From assembly GCA_938003875.1 (NCBI GenBank), contig CALKWO010000120.1, positions 1-31,164 of the forward strand: a DNA stretch of 31,164 nucleotides, in the 5' to 3' direction. Positions 1 through 9,500 of the stretch are shown in pieces. Source of the DNA: an uncultured bacterium (GTDB lineage Bacteria; Planctomycetota; Uabimicrobiia; Uabimicrobiales; JABWCH01). Position 1 is the first letter of the stretch. The number at the start of each line of letters is the position of its first letter. The position numbers were made by a program, and so were the translations under genes. The notes under the pieces are model-generated. The model ran no database searches and was not told the origin of the DNA. It worked only from the letters and a program-made list of their open reading frames with translations.

Positions 1-23
1 CAAGCTGTCTTGTATTCAATTAA

Positions 24-55
24 AAATGGGGAAGTTATTTAATTCTCATCGCTAA
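24..55 (+). repeat. Dispersed intergenic repeat, copy 1
   Basis: Positions 30-55 are a perfect 26-nt inverted copy of 30915-30940; with one mismatch the match extends to 26-55 against 30915-30944. The left end, AAATGGGGAAGTT (24-36), also occurs at 31101-31113. This is a small dispersed repeat family; no coding potential was seen. Confidence 0.75.
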
Positions 56-72
56 GTGACCAATAGCCGATC

Positions 73-97
73 CACACCCACACAGCGCGTGGGTGTG
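73..97 (-). terminator. Hairpin after the six-gene operon, possible terminator
   Basis: CACACCCAC (73-81) pairs perfectly with GTGGGTGTG (89-97) around a 7-nt loop. The hairpin begins 9 bp beyond the stop codon of the last minus-strand gene. No T-run follows on the minus strand, so it is not a textbook intrinsic terminator. It may instead be an mRNA 3' stabiliser or a Rho-assisted end. Confidence 0.45.
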
Positions 98-105
98 AGC
101 ATCGT

Positions 106-753
106 TTAAAGACAATATTTTCGTCTCAGGAAATAGCCAACTGCTATTATAGCACTGAAACCTACGCTATAAAAAGTTCCTATTTCAGGAACAGCCTGGG
201 TGAATGTCAGAAAGCCACGGTAAGCAGCATAGCCATCTGTCCAGGTAGTTTTTTTAACGACCATCTGAAAGTATGTTCCTGCCAGGGTGTTTGAAGCAAA
301 AGAAAATGTAGTGGATTCCCATTCCGAAAAAACAGTCCAGCCTGTAACATCGCCCCGATTGCTAAAAGTACTACCGATGCTGGTAAGAGAAGTCAGAGAA
401 TTTCCTACTTTCCCTTCTATCTGAGAGATACCGCGGGTATGTTGATAGATTTGTACCTGGCTGACAACCACTGCTGTATCGAATTTATAAGTAATGACAG
501 ACCTGGTAGGATCTGGAGCATAAGAACTCACATAAACATGATCGTGCATAACAAATCCACCAGACAAACTTGGGTTGACCCAATATCCAATACCACTGTT
601 GACATTCAAAGGCTCGGAATTCCAAACACCAGAATCGAGTGGAGTACAACTAGCATCCATACTATTCACTGGAAGGGAAACTCCAATGATGCTGGCTGCC
701 TCCAGAACAGTAAAACTAAAAATTATTAAAAAAAATAAAATTTTGTTTTGCAT
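106..753 (-). CDS. PEP-CTERM-like secreted protein, discoidin-like fold suspected
   Basis: A 215-residue exported protein of unknown function. Residues 1-19 form a signal peptide (hydrophobic core LFFLIIFSFTVL, then EAAS). The middle is beta-rich with few charges and aromatic-rich stretches; its layout resembles discoidin or F5/8C-type ligand-binding folds, but that is only an impression. The C-terminus has VPEIGT, then a hydrophobic helix, then RRKYCL, which is the exosortase sorting-signal layout with PEI in place of PEP. The start is supported by an AGAAAGGA ribosome-binding site upstream, which lies inside the end of the preceding gene; the two reading frames are 1 bp apart. It is the last gene of the operon. 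Expected location is the cell surface or extracellular matrix. The sorting tail is clear, the function is not. Confidence 0.8.
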   Translation of the reverse strand: MQNKILFFLIIFSFTVLEAASIIGVSLPVNSMDASCTPLDSGVWNSEPLNVNSGIGYWVNPSLSGGFVMHDHVYVSSYAPDPTRSVITYKFDTAVVVSQVQIYQHTRGISQIEGKVGNSLTSLTSIGSTFSNRGDVTGWTVFSEWESTTFSFASNTLAGTYFQMVVKKTTWTDGYAAYRGFLTFTQAVPEIGTFYSVGFSAIIAVGYFLRRKYCL

Positions 754-754
754 T

Positions 755-1405
755 TTATTTTTCCTTTCTATAGACGCGGGATGACAGTATCCCTATCGCT
801 AAAACCACAAGCCATACGCAGGACAGCTCAGGAACCAAACGAACGGCCAGGTGGTCATAGCTTATATAATCCCCAGGAGCCATATCGAATTTAATGGAGT
901 TGATCACTTCTCCTGCATCTGCAACAACCCTGATATAGATATTTCTGCCATCGTCTGCGCTCGTATATCCAGAAATAGCACCAATGGTTCCATAGCTTGT
1001 TCCATTGATACGAAGATAAGTAGGATAGCTCGTGGAAGATAAATAGGCATTGGATATACCGATGCCGAAAGCCGTTACCCCTGTGGCAAAGCTAAAAGTA
1101 GGATCAGGGTAACCCCCATTCTCGTATGCAGAAAAAACCCTGGATCCATCCCATAGATAAGTCCCATAAGCCCATGAAGCATTGAATAAGGGTGTTGTAC
1201 TACCGTTGGAATACTGGATGCTAAGACCAGGAATCAAGGTGCCATCTTCAAAATCTTCGATGATGTAAGAGCTATCGATTCCTAGATTGCTATTCATGGT
1301 AGCTACATTAGCATTGTAGTTGCTAGGAGAATATCCTAAAATGGTAAACGCCTGAGTGCTTACCATACAAAAAAGGCTGAGAATAAAAAAGGTAAAAATT
1401 TTCAT
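755..1405 (-). CDS. PEP-CTERM-like secreted protein
   Basis: A 216-residue exported protein. I chose the ATG at 1405 over the upstream in-frame ATG at 1432 for two reasons. It starts directly with a signal peptide (MKIFTFFILSLFCMVSTQAF). It also has a GGAAAGGA ribosome-binding site (1411-1418) at normal spacing and does not overlap the preceding gene, which ends at 1408. The mature part contains an EDFEDG segment typical of PEP-CTERM proteins with lectin-like beta sandwiches, and ends with a YDHLAV strand just before the sorting tail. The tail is VPELSC, a hydrophobic helix and the basic end YRKEK, with PEL replacing PEP. The specific ligand is unknown. It probably acts at the outer surface and is co-expressed with its neighbours. 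Confidence 0.8.
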   Translation of the reverse strand: MKIFTFFILSLFCMVSTQAFTILGYSPSNYNANVATMNSNLGIDSSYIIEDFEDGTLIPGLSIQYSNGSTTPLFNASWAYGTYLWDGSRVFSAYENGGYPDPTFSFATGVTAFGIGISNAYLSSTSYPTYLRINGTSYGTIGAISGYTSADDGRNIYIRVVADAGEVINSIKFDMAPGDYISYDHLAVRLVPELSCVWLVVLAIGILSSRVYRKEK

Positions 1406-1407
1406 AC

Positions 1408-2115
1408 CTATCCTTTCCAAAAAAGTTTGCAAACTGCCAAGAAAACTGCCCCTGCAAGAACATAGAGAGTTGTAGATACTTCAGGAACCTGGCTTACTGT
1501 AAAATAATCAAAAGTTGCCAGAGTTTGTGGGGCACTTCCCATTCTTATCCCATAAAGACCGACAGCAGTAATGTCATAGTCCCATGTCTGGTTGCTGAGA
1601 AAGTTCCAGGTAGCACCATCGGTGCTGTACCAGGAACGAAATTGGATCCCTATCTTTTCTAAACGCAGGTAAACAAGAGAATTGGTATAGGTTACGCTTC
1701 CTACTCTGTTTTTTCCATCCCAGTCATAAACATGATTCAATGGTCTTATGTAGCCACCCCAGTTAGCAGGTGTATTGGTCGCTTTTAGAAAAATTCCTGC
1801 TTCCTGATAGGATGCAGTAGCAGAAAAAGTCATTTTGGTTTCTATTAGCCATGAATCGGTGCGGTTGGTACTCTGATAAACTCTTGGAGCATTAGTATTT
1901 GTAGGTGTCCATAGATCAGCATCGGCTGCCCCTGTAGCAATTCTGAGCTGTCCACTCGATAGTGTTATGCTGGAAGCACTCAAAGGCTTTTCTACCGTCC
2001 ATATTCCAGTGTTTACAGAAGCACCATCAAATAAATCGGATATAGGATAAGCATAAAGAAAATTCATCATGAAAAAAAGGCAAAGGATAAATAGCAATAT
2101 ATATTTTTTTGTCAT
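1408..2115 (-). CDS. PEP-CTERM-like secreted protein with concanavalin-like domain
   Basis: A 235-residue exported protein. Residues 1-22 form a signal peptide ending NFLYAY. Residues of roughly 25-205 resemble the concanavalin/LamG-like fold seen in DUF1349 proteins. Visible features are a WTVEKP strand near the start, repeated beta strands, a YSTDGATW turn (the 'Asp-box-like' wording of such lectins) and a closing FDYFTVS strand. Such domains usually bind carbohydrate; no catalytic residues can be named here. The tail is VPEVST, then a hydrophobic helix, then KLFWKG, so the basic end is very short. AGAAAGGA (2121-2128 region) precedes the ATG. The gap to the upstream gene is 18 bp. A carbohydrate-binding surface role is inference. 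Confidence 0.8.
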   Translation of the reverse strand: MTKKYILLFILCLFFMMNFLYAYPISDLFDGASVNTGIWTVEKPLSASSITLSSGQLRIATGAADADLWTPTNTNAPRVYQSTNRTDSWLIETKMTFSATASYQEAGIFLKATNTPANWGGYIRPLNHVYDWDGKNRVGSVTYTNSLVYLRLEKIGIQFRSWYSTDGATWNFLSNQTWDYDITAVGLYGIRMGSAPQTLATFDYFTVSQVPEVSTTLYVLAGAVFLAVCKLFWKG

Positions 2116-2133
2116 AGAAATCCTTTCTGCCCG

Positions 2134-2751
2134 CTATTGTCTGGCAAAGAGCCTGAAGGTGATGTAAGCCAGGAATCCCATGAAGAAAAATACGATAGTT
2201 CCTGGCTCTGGTATGGTATTGACAGAAAGTCCCAGAGGAGTATCATTAGAGACTTCATACACTCGAATATTGTCAATCAAAAGAACAGCTCCGGGCAGGT
2301 TAGCCCATGTGTAGAAAACAGGCTTGGCTACATCCAGGACTACTGTATAAGAATACTCTCTCCATTCCTGGATCACAGGAATACCATGGCACATATTGTT
2401 TGTATCACCTCCGCCACTTTGGAAGCTAAAGTATTCACTAAAAGGCGTAGTCAAAGCCTTTGCCCAGTACATAAAGCTATATCGCTTCCCCGCAATAAGA
2501 GTTGGCATACTTTTTACCATACCGCCTAGTGTACCACCTCCATTAGCCAATGTTCCCCCTTGAACACGAAGAGAGTATTGTCCCCAAATTGCATCCGTGC
2601 TGGAAGAAAGATTGGCAGGCGCAGGATCGCCTGGGCCTGAAGAATAAAGATTGGCTACAGGCAAATCAGGATCATTGATTAAATCTACGCTTAGAAAAGC
2701 AGCAGATGCAGAAACAGTATAAAATAATAAAAGAAAAAACATTGTTTTCAT
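2134..2751 (-). CDS. PEP-CTERM secreted protein with CBM4/9-like jelly-roll domain
   Basis: A 205-residue exported protein. The signal peptide is MKTMFFLLLFYTVSASA. The mature region reads like a carbohydrate-binding jelly roll of the CBM4/9 type. It has an early YSLRV strand, an AGKRYSFMYWAK strand, a WREYSYTV strand and the characteristic closing LLIDNIRVYE strand. The sorting tail IPEPGT, hydrophobic helix and RLFARQ is the most canonical PEP motif among the small proteins of this operon. A GGGAG ribosome-binding site lies in the 13-bp gap behind the upstream gene. Probable role: a surface- or matrix-attached sugar-binding protein. The fold is inferred from strand patterns, not from a search. 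Confidence 0.82.
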   Translation of the reverse strand: MKTMFFLLLFYTVSASAAFLSVDLINDPDLPVANLYSSGPGDPAPANLSSSTDAIWGQYSLRVQGGTLANGGGTLGGMVKSMPTLIAGKRYSFMYWAKALTTPFSEYFSFQSGGGDTNNMCHGIPVIQEWREYSYTVVLDVAKPVFYTWANLPGAVLLIDNIRVYEVSNDTPLGLSVNTIPEPGTIVFFFMGFLAYITFRLFARQ

Positions 2752-2764
2752 ATTTTTCTCCCTT

Positions 2765-3595
2765 TTAAATTATAGAACGTCTCAAAAATATGAGAAGAAA
2801 AATAAGTAGAAAAACAAAAGAGTTGGTTTCAGGAACATTGATGCTAAAATTGCTTTGGCTAAGAGCAAAATCAGTGGATTGAAGAACAGCATCAATACCA
2901 GTGCTTCCCTCTCCAAATACAGCAAAGCGAGTGCCTATAGGCTCTGTGGTAGAAAGATCGTATCTTTTCCCAAAACCTACCAGACCAGCACCGAAACTAT
3001 TGTCTGTCCATGTGCTTCCCGAAAAGCTCTGCCATCCTGTAGTGACAGAATCAGCGACAAAAGCCTCAAAGCTATTACCAACGCGTTTTATTCTTAAGGC
3101 ATCTGGCTTAATGGTACTCTCGCTTCCAGTGCTGAAAGTAAATCCTACTGGATGGTTAGCATTAGAATCAGTATAAACAGTAGTTAATGAACCATTTACT
3201 ACCTTTTCAAGACGGAATGCACTTTGAGGAAAGCCAGGGAAAACATAAGCCAGATAATAGTTGTTTATATTCTGAAAGCCAAAAATAAGACCAAAAGAAT
3301 CGTTTCCATTGATGACAGGGGAGCCGACAAAAGAAACAGCAATATCAAAATCATTTACAGAACCTATTGTATTGGATGTCAACCAGGTCATTCCTACATT
3401 GCTATTCTTGATGGTAATAACTGGCTCGCCATTAGGATTGGCAATCACATCGTCTGGATTTTGTTGTATAGTCCAACCGCTAAGCCCATTGTTGAAGTCG
3501 TCTATCATGGACGCACAGACAATCCCCTGGAATGCAATAAAAAAGAGCCAGTATCCAATCAAAAAATATTTAAAATTTTTATAGAATTTTTGCAT
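2765..3595 (-). CDS. PEP-CTERM-like secreted protein with LamG/thrombospondin-like domain
   Basis: A 276-residue exported protein. The start at 3595 is preferred over 3613 because AAAGGA lies 7-8 nt upstream; the reading frame overlaps the end of the giant gene by 17 bp, so the two are probably translationally coupled. The signal peptide ends near GIVCAS. The mature part opens with DDFNNGLSGWTI. It then has FGLIFGFQN and YYLAYVFPG, strands typical of the concanavalin-like domains found in LamG or thrombospondin C-terminal proteins, then a long loop and further beta strands. The sorting tail is VPETNS, a hydrophobic helix and RRSII. The partner or ligand is unknown. Location at the surface alongside the giant protein is inferred from shared sorting tails and the overlap. 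Confidence 0.82.
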   Translation of the reverse strand: MQKFYKNFKYFLIGYWLFFIAFQGIVCASMIDDFNNGLSGWTIQQNPDDVIANPNGEPVITIKNSNVGMTWLTSNTIGSVNDFDIAVSFVGSPVINGNDSFGLIFGFQNINNYYLAYVFPGFPQSAFRLEKVVNGSLTTVYTDSNANHPVGFTFSTGSESTIKPDALRIKRVGNSFEAFVADSVTTGWQSFSGSTWTDNSFGAGLVGFGKRYDLSTTEPIGTRFAVFGEGSTGIDAVLQSTDFALSQSNFSINVPETNSFVFLLIFLLIFLRRSII

Positions 3596-6500
3596 TTTTA
3601 TATCCTTTGGCATGACAGTGTTTTTTACGATAGATACAGAAAACCAGGATTGCCAGGCTCATAACGATATATGTGCAAGGCTCTGGTACCATATACGCTG
3701 TCAGATAGAATGTATAGGTATTCCCTGCCATTCCAAATGCAGCATTTTCATCTGTAACCAGGGTCAATATGCCAGATCTGTAAGCAAATCGCCATTCAGG
3801 ATTGGTTGCCCTGAGAAGCAGATCCAGATAGGCATTCTTGCCGAGTACTGTGCCTGGAGTAAAATTTTCTATGGAAAAGTAACCAGCATCCATACCAGAG
3901 AGGGTAGCACTCAAGAGAGTCAAATTGGTAAGATTGCCTAAGTCCTCTGGTGTAAGGTTTTGGATTCTCAAGATGTATTCGTTGCTGCTATAGGCTTCTA
4001 CTGTTCCAAAATCAATCAGGGTATTAGGTGCAATCGAAGAAGAAAATACAGGAGATACGCCTGTACCGTTCAAGTTGGCTACCTGATTGCCTATATTAGT
4101 ATTGATATTCACCGTAGCAGAATGATTGCCGATGGCAGTAGGGGCATAAGTATATGTGCGGCTTACACTGCTATTTATAGCAAGATTGCTGAAACTCTGA
4201 TCGCCTGGTGTAGAACTGAAACCATTCGCAGAAACAGAACCGATACTGCCATTGATAGGATCTATACCTATATCGCTTGTATTGGTAACAGTGATTGTCC
4301 CTGTAGCTTGCGTTCCAATACGCACATTGCCAAAGCTTGCATTGCTGGCTGTAAAGCTCGGAACGGGAATGTATGTAGGCCCGTTATATTGCAGATAGAG
4401 ATCTTTGTTGTTCAGGACGTATGCTGACCATAGATAGTTCTCATCTACAAACAAAAGCTGCGATGGTGTAAGAGAGATGCTTCCTGTTCCATCAGTTCCT
4501 GCGGAAAGTATTTTAAAAGATCGGTAAATACCCTGTGCCAGATCGGCATTCAAAGTATTCGCCAGGGACTGGGATAGGCTGACATTCAAGACAACTCCGC
4601 TACTAAAGATAGCATCATCTCTGATGTCCAGGAAATCGTGGCTGATCCCTAAGGTTCCATCCAGATTTTCGATTTCAATATCCAGAATAGAGCCTGCATT
4701 CAGAGTAAGGCTGCCATCTATATCCAGAAGGCCAGGAGAAAAGCCAGGAGCAAGCCTTGCATCTGATCCGACCAGAACGCTGGCTGTAATAGTACCCGAA
4801 CCAGCGATAGCACCACCGTTGATGACCATAGTGTTGCTGGAGGTAATGCTACCACCATTCAAGACAGTAAGACCAGCATTTTGGGTATAAACGCTATTAT
4901 TGAAATTCAAGATACCGCTTTGCACCTCGACTCTGCCTGTGTTGATAACATCCATGTTGGTAAAATACGTTGTGCCTGTAGCAGTCTTCTTGACCAGTGT
5001 CCCCTGGTTATGGAATACGGCTGTTCCTGTCTGTTCATAGATTGTAGTATTGCCTGTGGATTCAAGATTACCTTTATTGATGATAGTTGTGGTATCGTAG
5101 AGGTTGATCGTACCAGCCGTCCAGCTCATGGTCTGGTTCTCATCATTGACAACAGTGCGGTTGTATAGCCTCTTGGCAGAAGTCGTGGAAATGTTTGTCG
5201 CTCCTTTGAGTGTCAGGACTTCCTGACCTGTGTTTCCACGCACATAACCAGCCGTCCAGTTCCATGTCCCATTGACATCCACATCTCCACTTCCATAAAC
5301 ATTGCCACCAGAGAAATTAAAATTATTCAAGGTCTGTTTATCCGTGCCATTGAAATACAAAGCACCGCCAGACATATTGAAATCCTGGGAAGCAATGCTG
5401 CTGCTCGTGAATCTCGTAGTTCCTGCAGTCATTGTAGTGGTTGTGGAATTCAAGGCTGCCCCTGTCAAGTTGGTTGTAGCTCCTGTCAGGTTGAAATTGT
5501 CAGAAGCAATGGTAGAGCCTGTAAAATTACCAGTACCACCATTCAGGTCGACGGTTGTAGCGTTCAATGTGCTTCCTGTTTGGAAGTCAACAGTTCCTGA
5601 ACTCATGGTAAATGTAGGAGCGTTCATCACACTGCCTGTCTGAAAAGTAGAAGTACCGCCACTATTCTGGAACGTGGTTGCCGTCAGGCTCGTTTTATTG
5701 ACAAGATTGCCTGAACTTACTGTTATGCTGTTTGCCTGGGCTGCATTCTCGAAGTTTACGTATGTAGACGAACCAGAAACATTCGCTATTCCCAAAGAGG
5801 CATTGTTTGTCATGAAGTTTGTTGTACCGCCTGTAAGGCTGGTATTGGACATATTGTATGTCCCTGTAATATTCACACCAGCACTAGAGGAAACGTTGAA
5901 GGTACCTTCGCCCTGTATAGTACCTGACAATTGGTGTACCGTACTTCCTGATAAACTCAATGTCGCTCCACTGGAAATGTTGATATTTCCTTCATTCGTC
6001 AGTGCCCCACTGATGCTCATTGTCCCTGTCTGTACCTGAATCTGAGCGTTGGCAGCATTCAAGACATCCACATTACTGAAAGTAGAAGTTCCTGTGCTTG
6101 CTGTTTTGGTTAAGGTTCCATAGTTCTCCAAAGTGGCTGTTCCGCTTTGCTCTGTCATGCTGTTGTTATTGGTAAGATGGAAATCGCCGTGGTTGATGAA
6201 TTTGCTTGTGTTGTAAAGGTTGATTGTGCCTCCACTCCAGGTCGCTGTTTGTCCTGTTGTATTCACAACCGTACGATCATACATGTATTTTGTCGTGTCA
6301 GAAAGCTCCATACCAGCATTGGCGGTCAAAGTTTGTTGTCCATCAACACCGTAAAGATAACCACCAGACCATACAAAGGCATTGTTCACGGCAATGTTTC
6401 CAGCACCATTCACAATACCATATTGTTGTATGGTAAGATTATTTACTGTATGAGAGCCAGCCTGGAAAGCTGCTGTACCATTCACTACTGTAGTTCCTGA

Positions 6501-9500
6501 GCTACCATTAACAACCAAATTATTGGCATTGATAGCAGAGCCGGCTTCAAAATTTACATCACCTTTACTGATGGTAGTCGTAGTAGAATTCAAGCTGCTG
6601 CCTGCCTGGAAATTTGTTGTACCACCGCTAATGCTTGCCGTAGTAGAGTTCAAGGCACTGCCTGCCTGGAAGTTCACTGTTCCTGAAGTTACATTGAAAT
6701 TCGCTCCATTCAATGCACTGTTTTCCTGGAAGTTAGAAACGCCTCCACTGCTTGTGAAAGTAGCGGCATGAATGGCACTATTGTTTACATTCAGGGTTCC
6801 TGAACTTACCGTTGTGGTAGATGTTGTGGCTATAGTTCCACTGCTCAGGTTAGCTGTACCCCCTTGCACGCTAAAAATCGTACTGGAACTTCCCAATTGC
6901 GTTCCACTGGTATTGAGCTGGCTGGTTCCTTCCACTCGGATTTCTGTGGAGTTCACATTTTGGTTGCTCATATTTAAGACAGAGCTGCTTATAGTCCTTA
7001 GAAGCCCTGTATTGACACTACCACCGTTGCTCAGGAAGTTGACCTGCGCTGTGGAATTGGTCGTCAAGGCGGCTGTCTGCACATTTCCACTATAAAAATT
7101 GACTGTGCTGTTTGTACCCGTTATGCTGGTAGTACCCAGAGACACGCTTTGTGAGTTAAAGTTGGTAATACCCCCATTGGTAATGTATGTACTTCCCATA
7201 TTATAGGTGCCATTGATGTTATGACCAGCAGTGCTGTAGAGATATGCACGCCCCTGGCCTTGCATGGTTCCTGCGATCTCGTTCATCTTGGTACCTGATA
7301 CATAGAAATAGGTACCGCTGGCAACGTTTATAGTGCCCTGGTTTACCAGAGAACCATGAATTCTCAGATATCCACTCTCTACGGAAATCTGTGCATTTTC
7401 TGCATTCACGAAATCCACATTGCTTAGATATGTGTATCCTGTGCCTGCCTTTTTGGCAAGTGTTCCATAGTTTTCAAAAGTGGTAGTTCCACTTTGCAAA
7501 GACATGGTAGTATCTGCCATAGCATCAAAATTTCCATAGTTGATAAACTTGTTGGTGTTGTAAAGGTTGATATTCCCAGCACTCCAGGTAGCCGTCTGGT
7601 TGGCTGCATTGATTATAGTGCGATTATACAGATATTTGTCACTACCAGAAAGATCCATGCCCCCTTTAGCGGTCAAGGCCTGTTGCCCATCCACACCATA
7701 GAGATATCCACCAGACCAGGTATATACACCATTCACTTCCAGGTTGCTGCTTCCATTGATCGTGGCTGTAGAGCCTGACAGACTCAAATTAGTCAGAGTA
7801 TGAGTTTCTGCGCCACTAAAGGTAGCAGTAGTGCTGTTCGTACCATCACCATATACTGTAAAGTTTGTGGAACCAATAGTGATTCCCTGATGAAAAGTGG
7901 CTGTTCCTCTATTGATGGCAACAGAGGTAGAATTAAGACTGCTTCCTGATTCAAAGACTACAGCACCAGAAGATTGGGTGAAGCTAGTGCCATTCAAAAC
8001 TGCTCCTGCCTGGAAAGTAGAAGTCGCTCCACTATTGTTGAAAGTAGCAGAGTTCAGCGTGCTGTTATTCACTATCAATGTTCCAGAACTAGCTGTTGTG
8101 GTATTGGCTGTCAGAGTCGTTCCATTGGTCAGGTTTGCTGTTCCACCAGAAACATTGAAAATCATGCTTGCGCTGCCGATCTGCGTTCCGCTTGCGTTGA
8201 ACTGGGCACTGGATTGCACATCGATCTGGTTTGTCGCCACTGTCTGATTCGCCATGTCAAGCCTGGAGGAATTAGCGATTAATAGATTTCCATTGATGTT
8301 TACTGTTCCCTGATCAGCTAGAAAATAGGCTTCACCAGAGGTATTCACCGTCAGATTGTTTGTCTGGACATTGCTGCTGTTGAAATTGACCTTTGTGTTT
8401 GCCCCTGTGATGCTGGTCGTTCCTAAAGAAACGCTGGCAGTATGGAAATTTGTAGTAGAACCGCCGCTAATATTGCTAGTTCCAACATTGTATACACCTG
8501 AAATCGTATTTCCGCCGCTGGAAGAAAGGGTAAGAATTCCTGCACCCTGCACTGTTCCGCCTATTTGGTGCTGGCTGCTTCCACTCAATGTTAAAGTTTT
8601 TCCACTGGATAGATTGATCGTCCCCTGGTTTGTAACAAGGCCACTGATAGTCATGGTCCCCATCTCTAAATTGACTACGGCGTTTTCCGCATTCAGGAAA
8701 TCTACATTTGTCAATGTAGTATTTCCTGTGCCTGTTTTTTTCGTCAGGGTTCCATAGTTTTCAAAAGTCGCAGTTCCACTTTGCTCCGTCATGCTGTTGT
8801 TGCCAGTAATCTCGAATAAACCCTGGTTGACGAATTTGCTTGTGTTGTACATATTGATTGTACCAGTAATCCAGTTGGCACTCTGGCCTTCTGCGTTGAT
8901 AATGGTACGGTTGTACAGATATTTTGTGGTTGTGGCCAGGCTCATTCCTCCTTTGGCAATGAGGGTTTGAGTGCCATCCACACCATAAACATAACCGCCT
9001 GACCACGTCCAGGTACCATTGACCTCAATATTTCCACTTCCATTGATGGTTCCACTGCTTTGCGTAAGGTTAGCAAAATTGTGTGGGCCTGTTCCTGTCA
9101 AGGATACGGTCGCACCGCTCACGGTAAAATTTGTGGAATTGATTGTACTTCCTGTTTCCAGTGTAGAAGTTCCGCCACTGAATGTAGCATTCGTGGAATT
9201 CAAGCTGCTTCCTGCCTGGAAGTTCGTTGTCCCAGAAGTCTGGCTAAAGGTCGTTCCCTGAAGAACAGCCCCTGCCTGGAAAGTAGAAGTTGCACCACTA
9301 TTGGTGAAAGTAGCAGAGGTCAGAGTGCTGTTGTTGATGGTCAAAGCACCAGAACTGGCTGTTGTGGTATTGGCCGTTACGTTAGTAGCATTGCTTAGAT
9401 TTGCGGTGCCTCCAGCAATGTTGAAAACCATGCTGGAATTGCCAAGCTGCGTCCCGCTTGTAATGAGCTGTCCACTGGATTGTACATCAATCTGGTTTGC

